This document shows, one piece after another, positions 1 to 11,834 of a stretch of 64,000 nt of DNA. Each line of letters begins with the position of its first letter. The first letter of the stretch is position 1. Source of the stretch: Dolomedes plantarius (taxonomy: Eukaryota > Arthropoda > Arachnida > Araneae > Dolomedidae); the NCBI GenBank assembly GCA_907164885.2, contig OU015496.1:107645707-107709706 (forward strand), written 5' to 3'. The notes under the pieces were generated by a model. It searched no databases. It saw nothing but the letters and a program-made list of their open reading frames with translations, and was not told the DNA's origin. A program made the translations under genes and the position numbers.

Positions 1-677
1 ATAAAGTTTCAGCTTATATTATGGTAACAAATTCCTTTTATGCTAAGAGTTAAGGAAATTTTTTTCGATTATGTGTGGGAGGGAGAGCGTTAGGTGCATA
101 ACAGATAATTCAATCACGATAGACCATTATAAAGATTTTTTTGTAGAATCGTTTTGATTTGCATTTGATACATTTCCTTTGCAAAATACAAATATAATTA
201 TAATCTAAAAGGAATTTATTGAAAATATTCTGTTTGATGTGATGATAATCGTCGTGTCTTTTTTCTTTAAACCATTCAGTTTCCAGTTTAACATATTTAT
301 TTTTAACAGATGGTGTATTAGTGTAATCATTATTTTTCTGTTTATGTAAAATGCTTAATACAACAGCTTACATTTCTGGAAGTCTCATGAATATAAAAGT
401 TGGCGTTGAATAAATTATTCATATTTTTTTTTTCTGGGGACTACCAGAAAGGCTTGGCACGTAGTCATCAAAACATATCTCTAATTACATTATTTTCTAG
501 TTTTGTAAAAATGGCTTACGTAAAGTGTTGCATTTCTAGTGTAAAGTTAAAAAAATACATTACACCAAATTTTTATACATTTTAAGGGAACGGGGGGACA
601 CTAAAATTTATTTTTTTTCCATTTCCTCATAGAGATACGAATTTTCATACTTATATACATTTCACTATGAATATATA
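1..677. other. AT-rich DNA, nothing recognised
   Basis: No coding frame with family resemblance, no tRNA-like box and no inverted repeat that I can support. The short open frames here have biased, low-complexity composition. Confidence 0.6.
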
Positions 678-1338
678 CAGAGGCTGTTCACACATTTTTT
701 AGACGATGCATATTGTATTCACAAAACTAAATTACATAAAATTCTTGTGTTTTAAATGTTCTATTTGACATCCCTTATTCTGAACTATCTTTCGACACCG
801 CAATTTCCAGGATAATAATGCCTTTTGAAGTGTCAGGAGAGGTATTCTACCCCATTCCCCCTGAACAGCTTTCCAGAGTCCTGTAAGGGTTTTGGGACGA
901 AGTTTGGATAATGCAGATTTTAAAAATTCGAAAGCACAAAAATCCATAGGTGATTCATCGGCAGATTTAGTAGGGATATCCGTGAAGGGTATGGCCTTGA
1001 TACCAGTTTTTTGTTCCATTTCTTTTAGGAAATTTACGTTTTTTTCCTTTCTTGTTGACGATATTACCTATCGATGCTTTAGATATCACAAAACCATGAC
1101 TCTCACATCGTTTTTGGATAACGGAGTATGCATATTTCTCTTCGGAAAGAGCTTAAATGTAGCCTTCGAACCACTGCTTTGTTAAAAACGCCATTTTGAA
1201 TAAAAACAAAACTTTCAAGCCGCAGACGACAATTTTGACTTTTAAAAACAAAGTGCAATTGCAATTATTTATTTTGCAGCAAACGATTTTTTATTACCGC
1301 TTACCAAAATCGTCTAAAAAATGTGCAAACAGCCTCTG
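678..1338 (-). mobile_element. Internally deleted Tc1/mariner-type transposon
   Basis: 661 bp bounded by TIRs of about 30 bp: CAGAGGCTGTT at 678 and its complement ending CAGCCTCTG at 1338, both followed inward by an AGACGAT block. TA flanks the left end; the right flank is TC, so one target duplication is mutated or lost. The minus strand keeps a frame of about 95 codons (1019-732) with an SPMDFCAF motif, the equivalent of the SPDLNPIE region of Tc1/mariner transposases with the acidic residue changed, followed by KTLTGLWKAVQGEWGRIP and a typical C-terminal helix. The N-terminal DNA-binding part and first two catalytic acids are absent. A related end is found at 6165-6418. Not autonomous. 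Confidence 0.8.
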
Positions 1339-1831
1339 TCGAACACCTTAAAAGAAATTTTCAATCTCATTACAATTTTAAGATTTTTTAAAAAAATTGA
1401 AATATATAAACAAAGTTTTAAAATGCTCCTTGCTACTTAATAACAAACAAATCTGGGTATCAATTATTTAAACCCTTGAATAGTTCATTTTTGAGAGAAT
1501 TTTTTTCTGAATTCCATCCCGATTTTCATCAATATTTTGCCGTTTAATAAGTTATAAATCAAATTTAATTACCTTATTGGTGTCGAATTGAAAAATGCAT
1601 ACCCAGTTTTTTGTAAACAGTATAAGAATTCTTTTTTTTTAATTTCATGAATTTTGAACAAAACTTAAGTAGCATGGATCATTTAAAAAATCAAATAATT
1701 GAAAAAACTGTTTTGAGAAAAACAGATTTAAAGTTTATTACTACACTTACCCTTTATAAATTACTTCGCAGAAGATTCATAAATGATTTTTTAATTAAAA
1801 AAACTATTTTGGTACTATTAATCTACAGAAA
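1339..1831. other. AT-rich DNA, nothing recognised
   Basis: Very AT-rich sequence with one short low-complexity open frame (1647-1865) that resembles no family I know. Confidence 0.6.
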
Positions 1832-2582
1832 TCTATATATATACATAAAACAGTTCCGTGACTGACTGATTGACTGACTGACTGACTGTCACACAACGCA
1901 CAGACCAAACCGCTGGACCTAAAGGGCTGAAATTTTGCATGGCAATTATTTTTATAGTGTAGGGGTGCACTAAGAAATATTTTTGAAAAATTCTTCTTAG
2001 AAATTTGACATTAAATTTTTAAGCTGTTTTTGAAACTTTTTTCAAGTTTGCATTTAAAATAATAATTTGAGGGTTATAAGGTTTATATCACGAGAAAGAT
2101 CATAAAAATTCCTCTAAATTGAAATCTTTTTCGAATCTTTACCTCCCTTTTCTGATTTTTGGTGAATTTTTAAAGATTAATTTTTATAATTTAATTTATT
2201 AAATGCTGATCACGTGGTTTCTTTTCTTTTTGTGATACTTTAAATTAATGTATCGTCCCGTGCATAGCAACGAAATAAATTGACAATTTTTTTTTTCCTT
2301 TCTAATGCGGCAGACGATTGGAAAATATCCAAACAAATATTAAAATGCAGTTAAAGAAATGTTCTACAAACTCTACTATTTTAACTGTACTATTATCTTT
2401 AGTACGTTCTATTAGATTTAATTTCAATATTTTCTTCTACATTATTTTCTGTATAAAAATATCCGTTATGATTTTTTTATAAATATATATATTTTTTTGT
2501 TTTTTTTTTGGCATTAATTGCATACATTGACCGTTGTATTTAATTTGAATGTACTCCATAGCGAAGCACAGGTATTCAGCTA

Positions 2583-2583
<1 letters not shown>
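1832..2583 (+). mobile_element. Short Helitron-like non-autonomous element
   Basis: Begins A/TCTATATATATA and ends GTATTCAGCTAG/T, i.e. TC at the 5' end, CTAG at the 3' end and insertion between A and T without target duplication, the Helitron pattern. After a GACTGACTGACTG run comes a block with the words CACACAACGCACAGACC and CCGCTGGACCTAAAGGGC. The CCCGTGCATAGC and GCGAAGCACAGG segments near the 3' side look like remnants of a terminal hairpin, now imperfect. No Rep or helicase coding sequence is present. The (AT)n tract follows immediately. Confidence 0.55.

Positions 2584-2650
<67 letters not shown>
2584..2650. repeat. (AT)n microsatellite
   Basis: About 67 bp of uninterrupted AT dinucleotides directly after the CTAG end of the Helitron-like element. 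Confidence 0.95.
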
Positions 2651-2652
<2 letters not shown>

Positions 2653-3489
2653 CAATAACACAATCATTATTACAATGCTCAAATAAAGGTTCACCGTTCC
2701 CTTAAAAAATATAATATTTTCCAACTTGGCTTTGTCAGATACTAAATTTTCACAAAAAAACCTTTTCATCTTAATTTTAATTTTTTTTTCAAAGCCTACC
2801 GTTTTCCTTTAATCATAAAATTTAATTTTTAATAGACGCGTATGGATTTGGGTGAAACTTCTAACTTATTTTTCGTATAAACTCTCTAGTTTATGCATCT
2901 CTCCTGGGAAATCAAAGAGAAATTACTTAAATCCTCGGATGGAGAAATGTTTGCTTTCACTGAGAAACCGATTCCTCCCACCCCCTTCAATATTTCATCA
3001 CTCTTAAAGTTCTCAAGTTGATGTCAACACTCTTTCAGCTGTTTTCTTTGCGGGTGAATCTCAACATTTACGGGCTGATAAGCACCGAGGATCAGAACTT
3101 TTATTTTGTGTGATCTACTATGTCTTGGTAGGATACACAAACCCTAAGTATCGTCAGACAGCAATTTTTACTTTTCGAAATTGGCAATCGTAGAGACTGA
3201 TGTTGAAAAGTTCGAATCATTGCTGCATTTTTGAACGTAACGATTCAATTTACGTTCTTTTTACATACATACATATATACAGGGCCTTTTTTTCTGGGGT
3301 TACTCGGGGATACGGAGTGTCCCCACCTTTTTTTTAAGTATTATTTTTGCTTAACTTAACCGATAATTTAAGAAACGTACAAATAAATTGTTAATATATA
3401 ACAAAAATAATTTTTTTTAATTGTGAGTTGTTTGTTCCCCTGTGAAAACACGGTACTAAAAATGCGCTCCTTTATTTGAGAAAACACAG
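2651..3489. other. AT-rich DNA, nothing recognised
   Basis: No frame, box or inverted repeat that I can tie to a known family. Confidence 0.55.
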
Positions 3490-3735
<246 letters not shown>

Positions 3736-3908
3736 CAGTGGAATCTCTATCTATCGTTTTTCAAGGGACCGATTGAAATGAACGATAAATGCCTGAAAAC
3801 GATAGATGCGGAAACATAACAAAGCAATATGATCGTTGGGACTGGATAAAATGAACGACACATACGGAAAAACGATGGATCCGAAAACGATCAATCGAGA
3901 TTCCACTG
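3736..3908. mobile_element. 173-bp pogo/Tigger-type MITE
   Basis: CAGTGGAATCTC at the left and its complement GAGATTCCACTG at the right, with further inverted similarity through an ATCGTTTT block, and TA on both sides. Internally it repeats AACGAT words. Size, TA target and CAGTGG start fit a Tigger-type MITE; it sits directly against the microsatellite. Confidence 0.75.
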
Positions 3909-4766
3909 TATATATAATCAACTATAATTTTTGTATTGATCTCAGGTAATACAATACTATGATGGTGAAGGAAAGCCTGGACTGATGGAAAGTTGTCTTT
4001 TACAATGATCATGGGACTTACCTAAAGGTGTTGTTTCCTCAAGTTTCCGTAGTTTTGGATAAAAGCAGTATTGTAAGTGCCATTTTTTAAAATTAGAGTC
4101 GGTACCGCATTTGTAACGCTGATTCTTGAGTGTACCCCTATTGTATTTTCATATTAGTGTTAAGCCGGAAGATGGCTGAACGACTTAGTCCTCTACGTGT
4201 TCGAATCACCCGGCTTGCAAGGATGCTCGTGTCCTACAGTAATCGGTTGTAAACTATAGGTACTCTTCTTTTTAAGCTTTCGTATACAAAGGATGACTGT
4301 AACACTTCGAACCAACTTATATTAATTTCGTCGAATTTTACGTAACAGTCGAGGTTAGCTCCCAAAGTCGATAAATAGATTTCTTTATTGTGCGTTTTGC
4401 TTTACTTGCATTAAATTTATGCAGATTAAATGTAATATCTTTGTTACATTAAATAGATAAAATGTGACTCATTAAAGATATTACATTTGATCTTTAATGA
4501 ATGTAATAAAGTGACAGAATCTTTAAATATAAGATTCTGTCCTTTTATTGCTGTCACAAATCTTTTTATTCTATAACATTTACGACACTAAAATGATAAT
4601 GACTCTGCATTAATATAAATTTTACGATTTAATTTTAATTTCACGCCATAGCATATTTAAGTTCTTTTAACTACACACATATTGTAAAGATTTTTCCCCA
4701 TCGTAATTACGCCTTTATATATAGATTACTATACTATAAAGAAATAATCGAACAAATTGGAACTGC

Positions 4767-4797
<31 letters not shown>

Positions 4798-5092
4798 TGT
4801 GCGGTCTGGGGGACCCCCGTCAGGAACGAAGTTCCTTACGTTATTTTTTCAACTCTTAACGGAATTTAATATGTAGATTTCTATTGATTATATTAGTGTA
4901 TTTTTAAAATAACAAAAACGAACAACTTCTCTTTTTGTATTATTATTAAAATAATGAAAGTGCACGTATATATTTTGATTGTATGTTCTGGAAAATATGA
5001 ATAAACAATCTAAATCTCCGTATTCAAGTTCACTACTTAGTATACGTCTTGCACTAATTGGATTTCGACAACCATTTAAATAGGATGAATTA
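3909..5092. other. AT-rich DNA with a possible decayed tRNA-like SINE and an A tract
   Basis: Around 4146-4245 the words GATGGCTGAACGACTTAG and GTGTTCGAATCACC resemble box A and box B of a tRNA-derived SINE, but the remainder is too diverged to place in a family. A run of about 28 A lies at 4769-4797, followed by a short GC-rich stretch. Nothing else is recognised. Confidence 0.4.
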
Positions 5093-6162
5093 CAGTTGGT
5101 TCTCTGTTTAACGACGCTCTACTTAACGACGATCTCTATTTAAAGACGATATTTCCCGGTCCCGGTCCCTCCGACGTAAAAATATTCTATTTTAAGACGA
5201 TTTTGTTTCTATTTAACGACGATTTTTTCTTACGTGATAAACTTTTTCTTCAACATTTTATCTACAGGAGAGTTACTTTCTGTGGGGGAGTTTGGTTTCA
5301 ATAACAAACCCGGAATTTCCTTTATGTTTTTTGCAATCATAGACTTGTTGCAGTGAAAAAAAACGGGGGAGGGGGGGGATTACTGTTTCTCGGAAAATCG
5401 AACATTCTTCCCTGGTGGATCGAATTTCTTAGTGCGGGTGTGGAATCACTCTATTGTACCTACCATGTTGTCATGTGATTTACGAACTGTCCAAAAGCAC
5501 CCCTCTCTCACTCCTTCTGGGAAGCACATGTTCATGTTTAGAGAATTCATGGTTGTGTGTAGGAGCTCATTCCAGTACGAATACGAGGTGAGCAGAGCAA
5601 AATGGCATCAAAGCGAAAGCATCTTACGTTACACGAAAAAGTGAAAATTTTTGAAAACTGGGAAGAAAGTGTTGGAATAACAAAAGTCCAATTCGCAAGA
5701 CAATTTCAGCTACCCGAGTCTACTCTCAAAGGCATTTTAGCAAGCAAAAAGAAAATTCTTGAAGCAGCACAAAAATTTGGTTTGGGATCCAAATCCAAAC
5801 GGCAGAAAATTCAATGTGGCCGATCAGAAGAGTTTGAGAAGGCAGTCCTGCGATGGTTTCATCAAGCAAGAGCATCTAACATTCCAATTTCCGGAGTGAT
5901 ATTTAAAGAAAATGCTATTATTCTGGCAGAAAAGTTTGGAATGCAAAATTTTCAGGCTTCGGCTGGTTGGCTAACAAAGTTCAAAGAAAGATACGGGCTT
6001 GTATTTAAAAGCATATCTGGCGAAAGTGGCTCCGTAGATGAAAAAATAGTGGATGAATGGAAAATAGTGCTGAAGGGGATATTAGATGGATATGATAAGA
6101 ACATATTCAATGCAGATGAGACGGGCCTATTCTACAATATGGGCCTAATAAAACCTTAACGT
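5093..6162 (+). mobile_element. Tigger/pogo DNA transposon, 5' part
   Basis: TA/CAGTTGGTTCTCTG at 5091-5106 is a Tigger-like left terminus, followed by a leader with repeated TTTAACGACGAT words. It carries the transposase N-terminal half (separate entry). The right half of the element is missing; the sequence switches to a mariner end around 6165. Confidence 0.75.
5602..6162 (+). pseudogene. Tigger/pogo-family transposase, C-terminally truncated
   Basis: 185 codons from ATG at 5602, inside a Tigger-like element. Residues about 1-55 (KRKHLTLHEKVKIFENWEE...) form the CENP-B/pogo N-terminal helix-turn-helix, with STLKGILASKKKIL as the second helix pair. Residues about 70-135 form the CENPB-type second HTH domain (AVLRWFHQAR, then LAEKFG and ASAGWLTKFKERYGL). 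The frame then reaches the first catalytic motif of the DDE domain, FNADETGLFYNM, and stops within about eight residues. Full pogo/Tigger transposases are near 450-550 residues, so two thirds of the catalytic domain are gone. The retained part is free of stops, suggesting either recent truncation or persistence of the DNA-binding half; the first is simpler. Confidence 0.85.
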
Positions 6163-6164
6163 AT

Positions 6165-6418
6165 ATGGGCGACGTAAATCTGCATTATCCAAACGTCGTC
6201 CCAAAACCCTTACAGGACTCTGGAAAGCTGTTCAGGAGGAATGGGATAGAATACCTCTTCTGACACTTCAAAAGGCATTATTATCCTGGAAATTGCTGTG
6301 TCGAAAGATAGTTCAGAATAAGGGATGTCAAATAGAACATTTAAAACACAAGAATTTTATGTAATTTAGTTTTGTGAATACAATATACATCGTCTAAAAA
6401 ATGTGTGAACAGCCTCTG
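6165..6418 (+). mobile_element. Right end of the Tc1/mariner family seen at 678-1338
   Basis: From about 6177 the sequence is the reverse complement, with few changes, of the left part of the 678-1338 element: the same transposase C-terminus (KTLTGLWKAVQ.EWDRIPLLTLQKAL on the plus strand) and the same terminus CAGCCTCTG, here followed by an intact TA. The left part of this copy is missing; it is joined to the broken Tigger element. Confidence 0.8.
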
Positions 6419-6567
6419 TAGTATACTGAATTCTATGGTCATTTCTGTAACTGTATTTATATATTCTATTCTGCTTTTTGCCGTTTATATCTTTTAATAA
6501 ATTAATACCAAAATCAGCAATGGAGTCAGAATTTATTTGAGCTTAAATTGAACATATTCCTGATACA
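6419..6567. other. Spacer between elements
   Basis: Short AT-rich stretch, nothing recognised. Confidence 0.5.
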
Positions 6568-7335
6568 CAGGGTTCCCACCTATATCCGTTACACCGCCAC
6601 TTAACTTCTAAACGGTGACAGATTAGGCCATAAAGTTGGTGTTTAGGTATAGTAAAAAGTTTATGCGCTACTCGATGAGACAACTTACAACGCCATCTAT
6701 TGGCAAATTTTGGAATTTGTATTTTTATCTCAAAAACGGTACGAGATACGGGAAAAAAGTCAATTACAATGTTGTGAAGCATCATCGATTTAGTAAGAAA
6801 AGACACCTTGTGCACATCAATACTTAAAACAGAATATAGAAAAGGAGCATTTGTTTGGTCACGATTTTGAAAATTGTCATGTCATTAAGAGTGGAAGAAA
6901 GAAAGAGACACTTCCCTATCTTCAGGATCATTTATTTATGTTTCTGAAAATGCTTTCCATTAGCCACTATACACTTTCGAGATTTTACGTCGTCTTTTCG
7001 TTAGCTTCTCTCGCGTTTCATGACTCCATAGTGTTGAAAATCGCGACCAAACAAATGTTCATTTTATACATTATGTTTTGAGTATTGATGTGCGCAAGGT
7101 ATCTTTTCTCACGAAATCGATGATGCTGAACAACTTTATAATTGACATTTTTCCCCTATGTCCTACTGTTTTTGAGATAAAAACGCTAATTCCAAAATTT
7201 GCGGATAGATGGCGTTGTAAGTTGTCTCATCGAGTAGCGCATAGCTTTTTTACTATACCTAGACACCAACATATACGGCCTAAGCTGTCACCGTTGATGT
7301 TAATGGGAGTGTGACGGATATAGGTGGAAACCCTG
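6568..7335. mobile_element. 768-bp foldback element with ~310-bp arms
   Basis: The left end CAGGGTTCCCACCTATATCC and the right end (complement CAGGGTTTCCACCTATATCC) start two long inverted arms, about 6568-6885 and 7030-7335. They can be followed through ATGAGACAACTTACAACGCC, GTGC(G)CACATCAATACT and ACATTTGTTTGGTC. The loop is about 145 bp. Open frames inside are mirror images of each other and match no family. The CAGGG terminus and TA near the ends suggest a Tc1/mariner-type foldback MITE, but the family is not certain. Confidence 0.8.
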
Positions 7336-8212
7336 TATATTCCCCTTTGTTTAAGTGTTTTTAAATAAAAATTTTTAAATTTTAACAAAAGTACACCAAG
7401 TGTCTAATCTCGTTCCAAAGGGTGCCGCAAAAGTAAAAAAGGTTGGGAATCCCTGGTTTACAGAGTTGCAGTTATTATCAACTGACGTTTTCCGATATTT
7501 TGAATATCTTTTCCTTTTCCATCTCTTTTTAAAATATCAAATCAGAGTTCACTTAAATGTTTGCATTAAAATGTTTTTTATTTTTCATTTTTATTTTATA
7601 AGCGAAATATTGGATGTTTTTGTCGCTCATACTTCACCCTTCACGGCACACAACGGGATGGCATTAGCAACTGCGCCAGCTGTTATCTCTCGACGACATG
7701 TGTCAGCATTTGTTTTCCTCTCTCATATTTACTTTGGAATTTTTTATTGTTTTTAGAACTTTTCATTATTAAAGATCTTAAGATATTGCCTGTGTTGCGT
7801 CTGACAACAGATGTTACTTCTCTAAGAGACAGTTTATAAAGATGGGGGAGCTTTTATATTCACGTCCTTGTATCTCTTGCAAAAGTGACACACACACAAA
7901 AAAACCTTTTTTTTTCACTACTTATTTTGTCAACAACAGAACTGACGAGTAATATTTCTTACACTCATCAACATGTATTGATAAATGCATAAAGTTCTAT
8001 TTACATTTGAATATAAAAGGAAGTACGCCTTTCCAAAACTGATATTGCATTTTGATCCTTTTATTTCTTGGAGTAACGCATTCCTGGGATGTGGGAAAGG
8101 TAACTTTAAATGCTTATTAAAATGAAAAAGAAATTGCATGGTACACGCTTTCTTGGGAGGGGCCACTATTGCAAATGTTTAACCTCTTGCTTATTAAAGA
8201 ATCTACAGTACT
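7336..8212. other. AT-rich DNA; possible hAT terminus near 7437-7455
   Basis: AAAAAGGTTGGGAATCCCTG at about 7436-7455 has the look of a hAT right terminus (complement CAGGGATTCCCAACC). I do not find its left partner, so no element is called. The rest is unrecognised. Confidence 0.35.
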
Positions 8213-8480
8213 AGTGGCCCGTGGTAGCCTGTCGGTACTCGGATCGAATCCCGACAAGCGCCATTATATACCTCCTTGTCTAGGCCGGATATGGGCATGT
8301 TAAACCCGTAAACCGGAAAGTCCTTCTATGACGTCAGTGGTTGTGGAAGGTACGATCTCCCCATATGTCGCTCGTGGGGGTGCTGGGTCAAAATTGTGGA
8401 GGCACCTAGTCAAGACAGACTCCGGCCCTTGTGGTGCTATTAAAAACCGGAGCCGCACTTCTCAGCCCAAAGCTTATATA
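8213..8480 (+). repeat. tRNA-derived SINE, family C, plus orientation
   Basis: Starts with a tRNA-like head (GTGGTAGCCTGTCGG as box A, GGATCGAATCCCG as box B), then a body with GTCTAGGCCGGATATGGGCA, TAAAGTCC-type and GGTACGATC words, CAAGACAGACTCCGGCCCTT and GAGCCGCACTTCTC. The same series is found reversed at 34088-34445. Confidence 0.75.
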
Positions 8481-9180
8481 CTAGACCTTTTCAGTCATCA
8501 TAAAAGACTTACTGTTTTTATTTTGATATTTAAATAATGCATTATAATAATCATTTCATTTTATTCATCATATCGTTTGCAATTTGTATTCTAATTGTGT
8601 TTCTGATTAATAGATGGCATCACTATGTAACTTTTTTTTGCATCAAGGTAAAATGATTTTTATTCTGTTGTTGTTGCACATTCGATTCTGAGAAATGGCA
8701 AGAAAATGGCTAAGAAATGTTTAATCTGTTGTGGTGTATATTGTATTCTAAGCAATGTCACGTAAGAATTAAAATATCGCTATGTTGGATGCAATACCGT
8801 TTTTTTGTTCTTTATTTGTTAAAGATTCTGTGCAGATTATTGTTCAAGCTGTTGAAATTTTGCAGTCAAATATTCATTGTTTAAAACCTAATTCCGAAGG
8901 GTTATTCGGTGTGTCATGAATTCAACAGTTATGTGTTAAAATGAAGTTAGTTATTAAAAGCATTTTAAGGATAAATGCAGTGAACTGAATTTATTAGTGT
9001 TGACTTATTATTCAAGAATTATTCAGATGATGCTACAGGTAAGCCATTCCAGTATTAGCTTTATCATAATTCTTCCAGTATTAGCTTACATGTAAGAAGA
9101 TTGATTATTTAACTTAAACAAGAACATTAAATATTTTTGTTAATGGATTCTGATACAGTCCACTAATATATAATGTTATA
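8481..9180. other. AT-rich DNA, nothing recognised
   Basis: No gene, box or repeat I can name. Confidence 0.55.
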
Positions 9181-9262
9181 TTAATAAAATAATTGACCCC
9201 ACAAGACCTTATCTAGAACTTCAGGCCAGGGGATTTAAGGAACGACAACAACAACAACAACA
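9181..9262 (+). repeat. Truncated tail of a family-C SINE with (AAC)n end
   Basis: CCACAAGACCTTATCTAGA, CAGGCCAGGGG and then about seven ACA/AAC units match the 3' body and tail of family C. Only the 3' end is present, as expected for 5'-truncated retrotransposition. Confidence 0.55.
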
Positions 9263-9594
9263 ATACAAGTGAGTGTTTAAAGAAGTATGGAACGTAATCT
9301 TTCATTTACCCTCATTTTTAAAGTTCTGTTCCCTTACACTTCTCTTTAAAAAATCATTCTTATAAAGAAATTATTTGCACAATTCATGACATTTTGCTTC
9401 AAAATCATTTGAAACACGAATATATAAAACATTTTTCGGCTTTTCATCTATCAGGGGAATGAAATATGAAATATTCTGTTTGTGCATTTTCTCAAATCCT
9501 GTTTGTGCAAGTTTCAGAAAATTTATTTTCAGGGTTTATGAAAATAGTATTTAAAAATTTTAATTTAAATTATAGTATTTAAAAATCCCAATAT

Positions 9595-9950
9595 AGTTGT
9601 TGTTGCTAATGCCCCCTGGTTGGAGGTTCCTTTAACCAGGTCTTAATAGGCTATCGGGCTTAAAGGGGTGGGTCCTGTTTTGAATTAGCACCACAAGGGT
9701 CGGAGTCCGACTTGGCTAAATGACCGGTCCCATAATTTCGAACCGAGTCAAGTGACGAGACCGGAACACTTGACCCCGCAACTCCAAAGGAAAATTTGAT
9801 AATTTGGAGAACATTGTAGCCACGACCTATTTCACGTGCCCCGGTCACCCCTAGTGAACACGGTGGTGGATTTGCAGCGACGAACATCAAACCGGGGACG
9901 TTCAAATCACTGGCCCTCTGCTCTTGCCAACTGGACCACCCAAATATAGT
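9595..9950 (-). repeat. tRNA-derived SINE, family C, minus orientation
   Basis: Begins with the complement of the (AAC)n tail (GTTGTTGTTGC), then GCCCCCTGGTT, CACAAGGGTCGGAGTCCGA and a tRNA-like head at the far end (minus strand GGTGGTCCAGTTGGCAAGAG). The same blocks occur at 34088-34445. The open frame across it is not a gene. Confidence 0.7.
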
Positions 9951-11834
9951 AAAAAATAAAATAAAATGATAGTTAAAAAATCAGTAATTTTTGCTTGACG
10001 TAAACCTTTTGCATGCTAAATCAAAAGTTATGTAAATTTTTTAAGGAAACATCTACAGAGGCAAGCTGTATAAAAAATTCTCAGAGAAATTTTGTACAGA
10101 AATTTATGTATGTACTTTTAAAGATGGCAGATCTCGAAACGGAGTTTTTCGTGATCAAATAGAGTAAAAATACAGATGTACAGCATGGTAAGCATTAATG
10201 TCACAGCATAAAAATGCTGTACAGACAAAGTATAATCACATGAGAAACGGAGAATTGTATTTGAACGGAGAATTATACTTTGAAGTAAGGAAAGAAAATT
10301 TAAATGGCTCTCGCTTTTATACATGGCTTTGTGTCATTTACTGCTTGATGAAATCATTAGTTAAAGCTAGAGTACACTTGAACACATTACTTATTGCAAT
10401 GGTAAACATGCATAAATTTAAGTCTGTTAATTACAAATACTGGGTCATTTTTTATCTCATGTGCATTGTAGATGTTTGCTAATGAACTATGAAATGTTTG
10501 CTAATGAACTATGTTGTATCTTGTAAGGCTAGAGAACAGTTGATGCAAATGTTTTATATAAGAATGCAGTTTTTTATTTGCCTGAATCAATCGAGGGAGA
10601 TAATGTAAAATACCGGAGAGAACCCAATGAGAACTTACGAGAGTGTTAGATAGATACAGAGAACTGGACATTTCCGAAGAAAGAAGATATGATCGCATAA
10701 AATTGAGATTTAATTAAATTTTGTATTGAATTGCATAAAATTCTGGGATATGCCTGCCTCTAGGTGAAGCAAAAAGGAAAAGTAAAAAGAAAAAAACACA
10801 AAACCGGTGTTTATGACTTTTATCCAGTGTTTGTTTATTAGATATTCCGAGGCTTAAATCTCTCCGCTAGCGTGCTTAGTTCAAATCCAAAAGAATACGA
10901 CTCACTTCTTCAGACTTAAGTAGCATGTATTCCTTCCTCATATGCCCAGCTCAGGGATATACAAGTGTTTTCCTGGAAAGCGTTTTCCGAAAATGCAATT
11001 GAAAGGTAGCCTTTTTAAATAAAACTGATTAGAAAAAATAGCAATATAATAACTAAGCGGTTATGTTAGTTTTTTACAAGTGTTGAACGGTTTTAACCTC
11101 TTCTCTGTGACGTGCTCGCCTCAAATACAAGTATTAATAGACTGTCTTCTTCATTTTTAATTACCATGGTATTTTGTAGTAGTTGTTGTTGTTTCACACC
11201 AATTAGTATTCCTAGCTCTTTCCCGTTGTGCATGATTTTTAAGAAGAAAACTTTGTTGAAGTTTAGTTGTGAACAAAAAAACTAATAACTAATTTAATAC
11301 CTCACAAGGTTCGCCAGAATGTCTTTTGTTATAAAGGTATAATCAGTTGAATGTTTAACCGACATATTCTGGTCAAATCCAAGTAGAGAAGAAGGTGGGA
11401 TTATGAACCCTGCATTTATTACGAACCCCCTTAATATCTGCCCTATACGCAGGCGCGAGCACGCAAAACAGCTATGAACTATAGATCCTAGATGGCTGCA
11501 ATGCACAGTCAAGGTAATTGACCTCAGTCCACTCCCGAATGACGTCATGTGACCAATTATTTGTTTTTCGATTTTTCAAACTTTTTTCCCGGTACGTAAA
11601 AGTGAATATTTTACATAACTACTACTATGTTTGGTAAAAACCGATTCCTGTGCCTTATTCTACATGAGATGAAATTCATTTTAAGTTTATTCGAAATTAA
11701 ATTTCATGTAGCTCATAATGGGGGCAAAATGTTGCGGGTCCACATTAAGTTCCATTTTGGGTCACATGCTAGATTTGACTTTTTTCACTTATAGGATTGC
11801 ATACATCTTAAGATTTGATTTAACGGCAAATCCA
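9951..11834. other. AT-rich DNA, nothing recognised
   Basis: About 1.9 kb without supported features. Short open frames have no family resemblance. A GC-richer stretch at 11420-11540 remains unexplained. Confidence 0.5.

Noticed and set aside
582..2705. TTAAGGGAACGG at 582 and its complement at 2694-2705 as ends of a 2.1-kb TTAA element
   Set aside because: Only about 12 bp match including the self-complementary TTAA; this is within chance for AT-rich sequence of this length.
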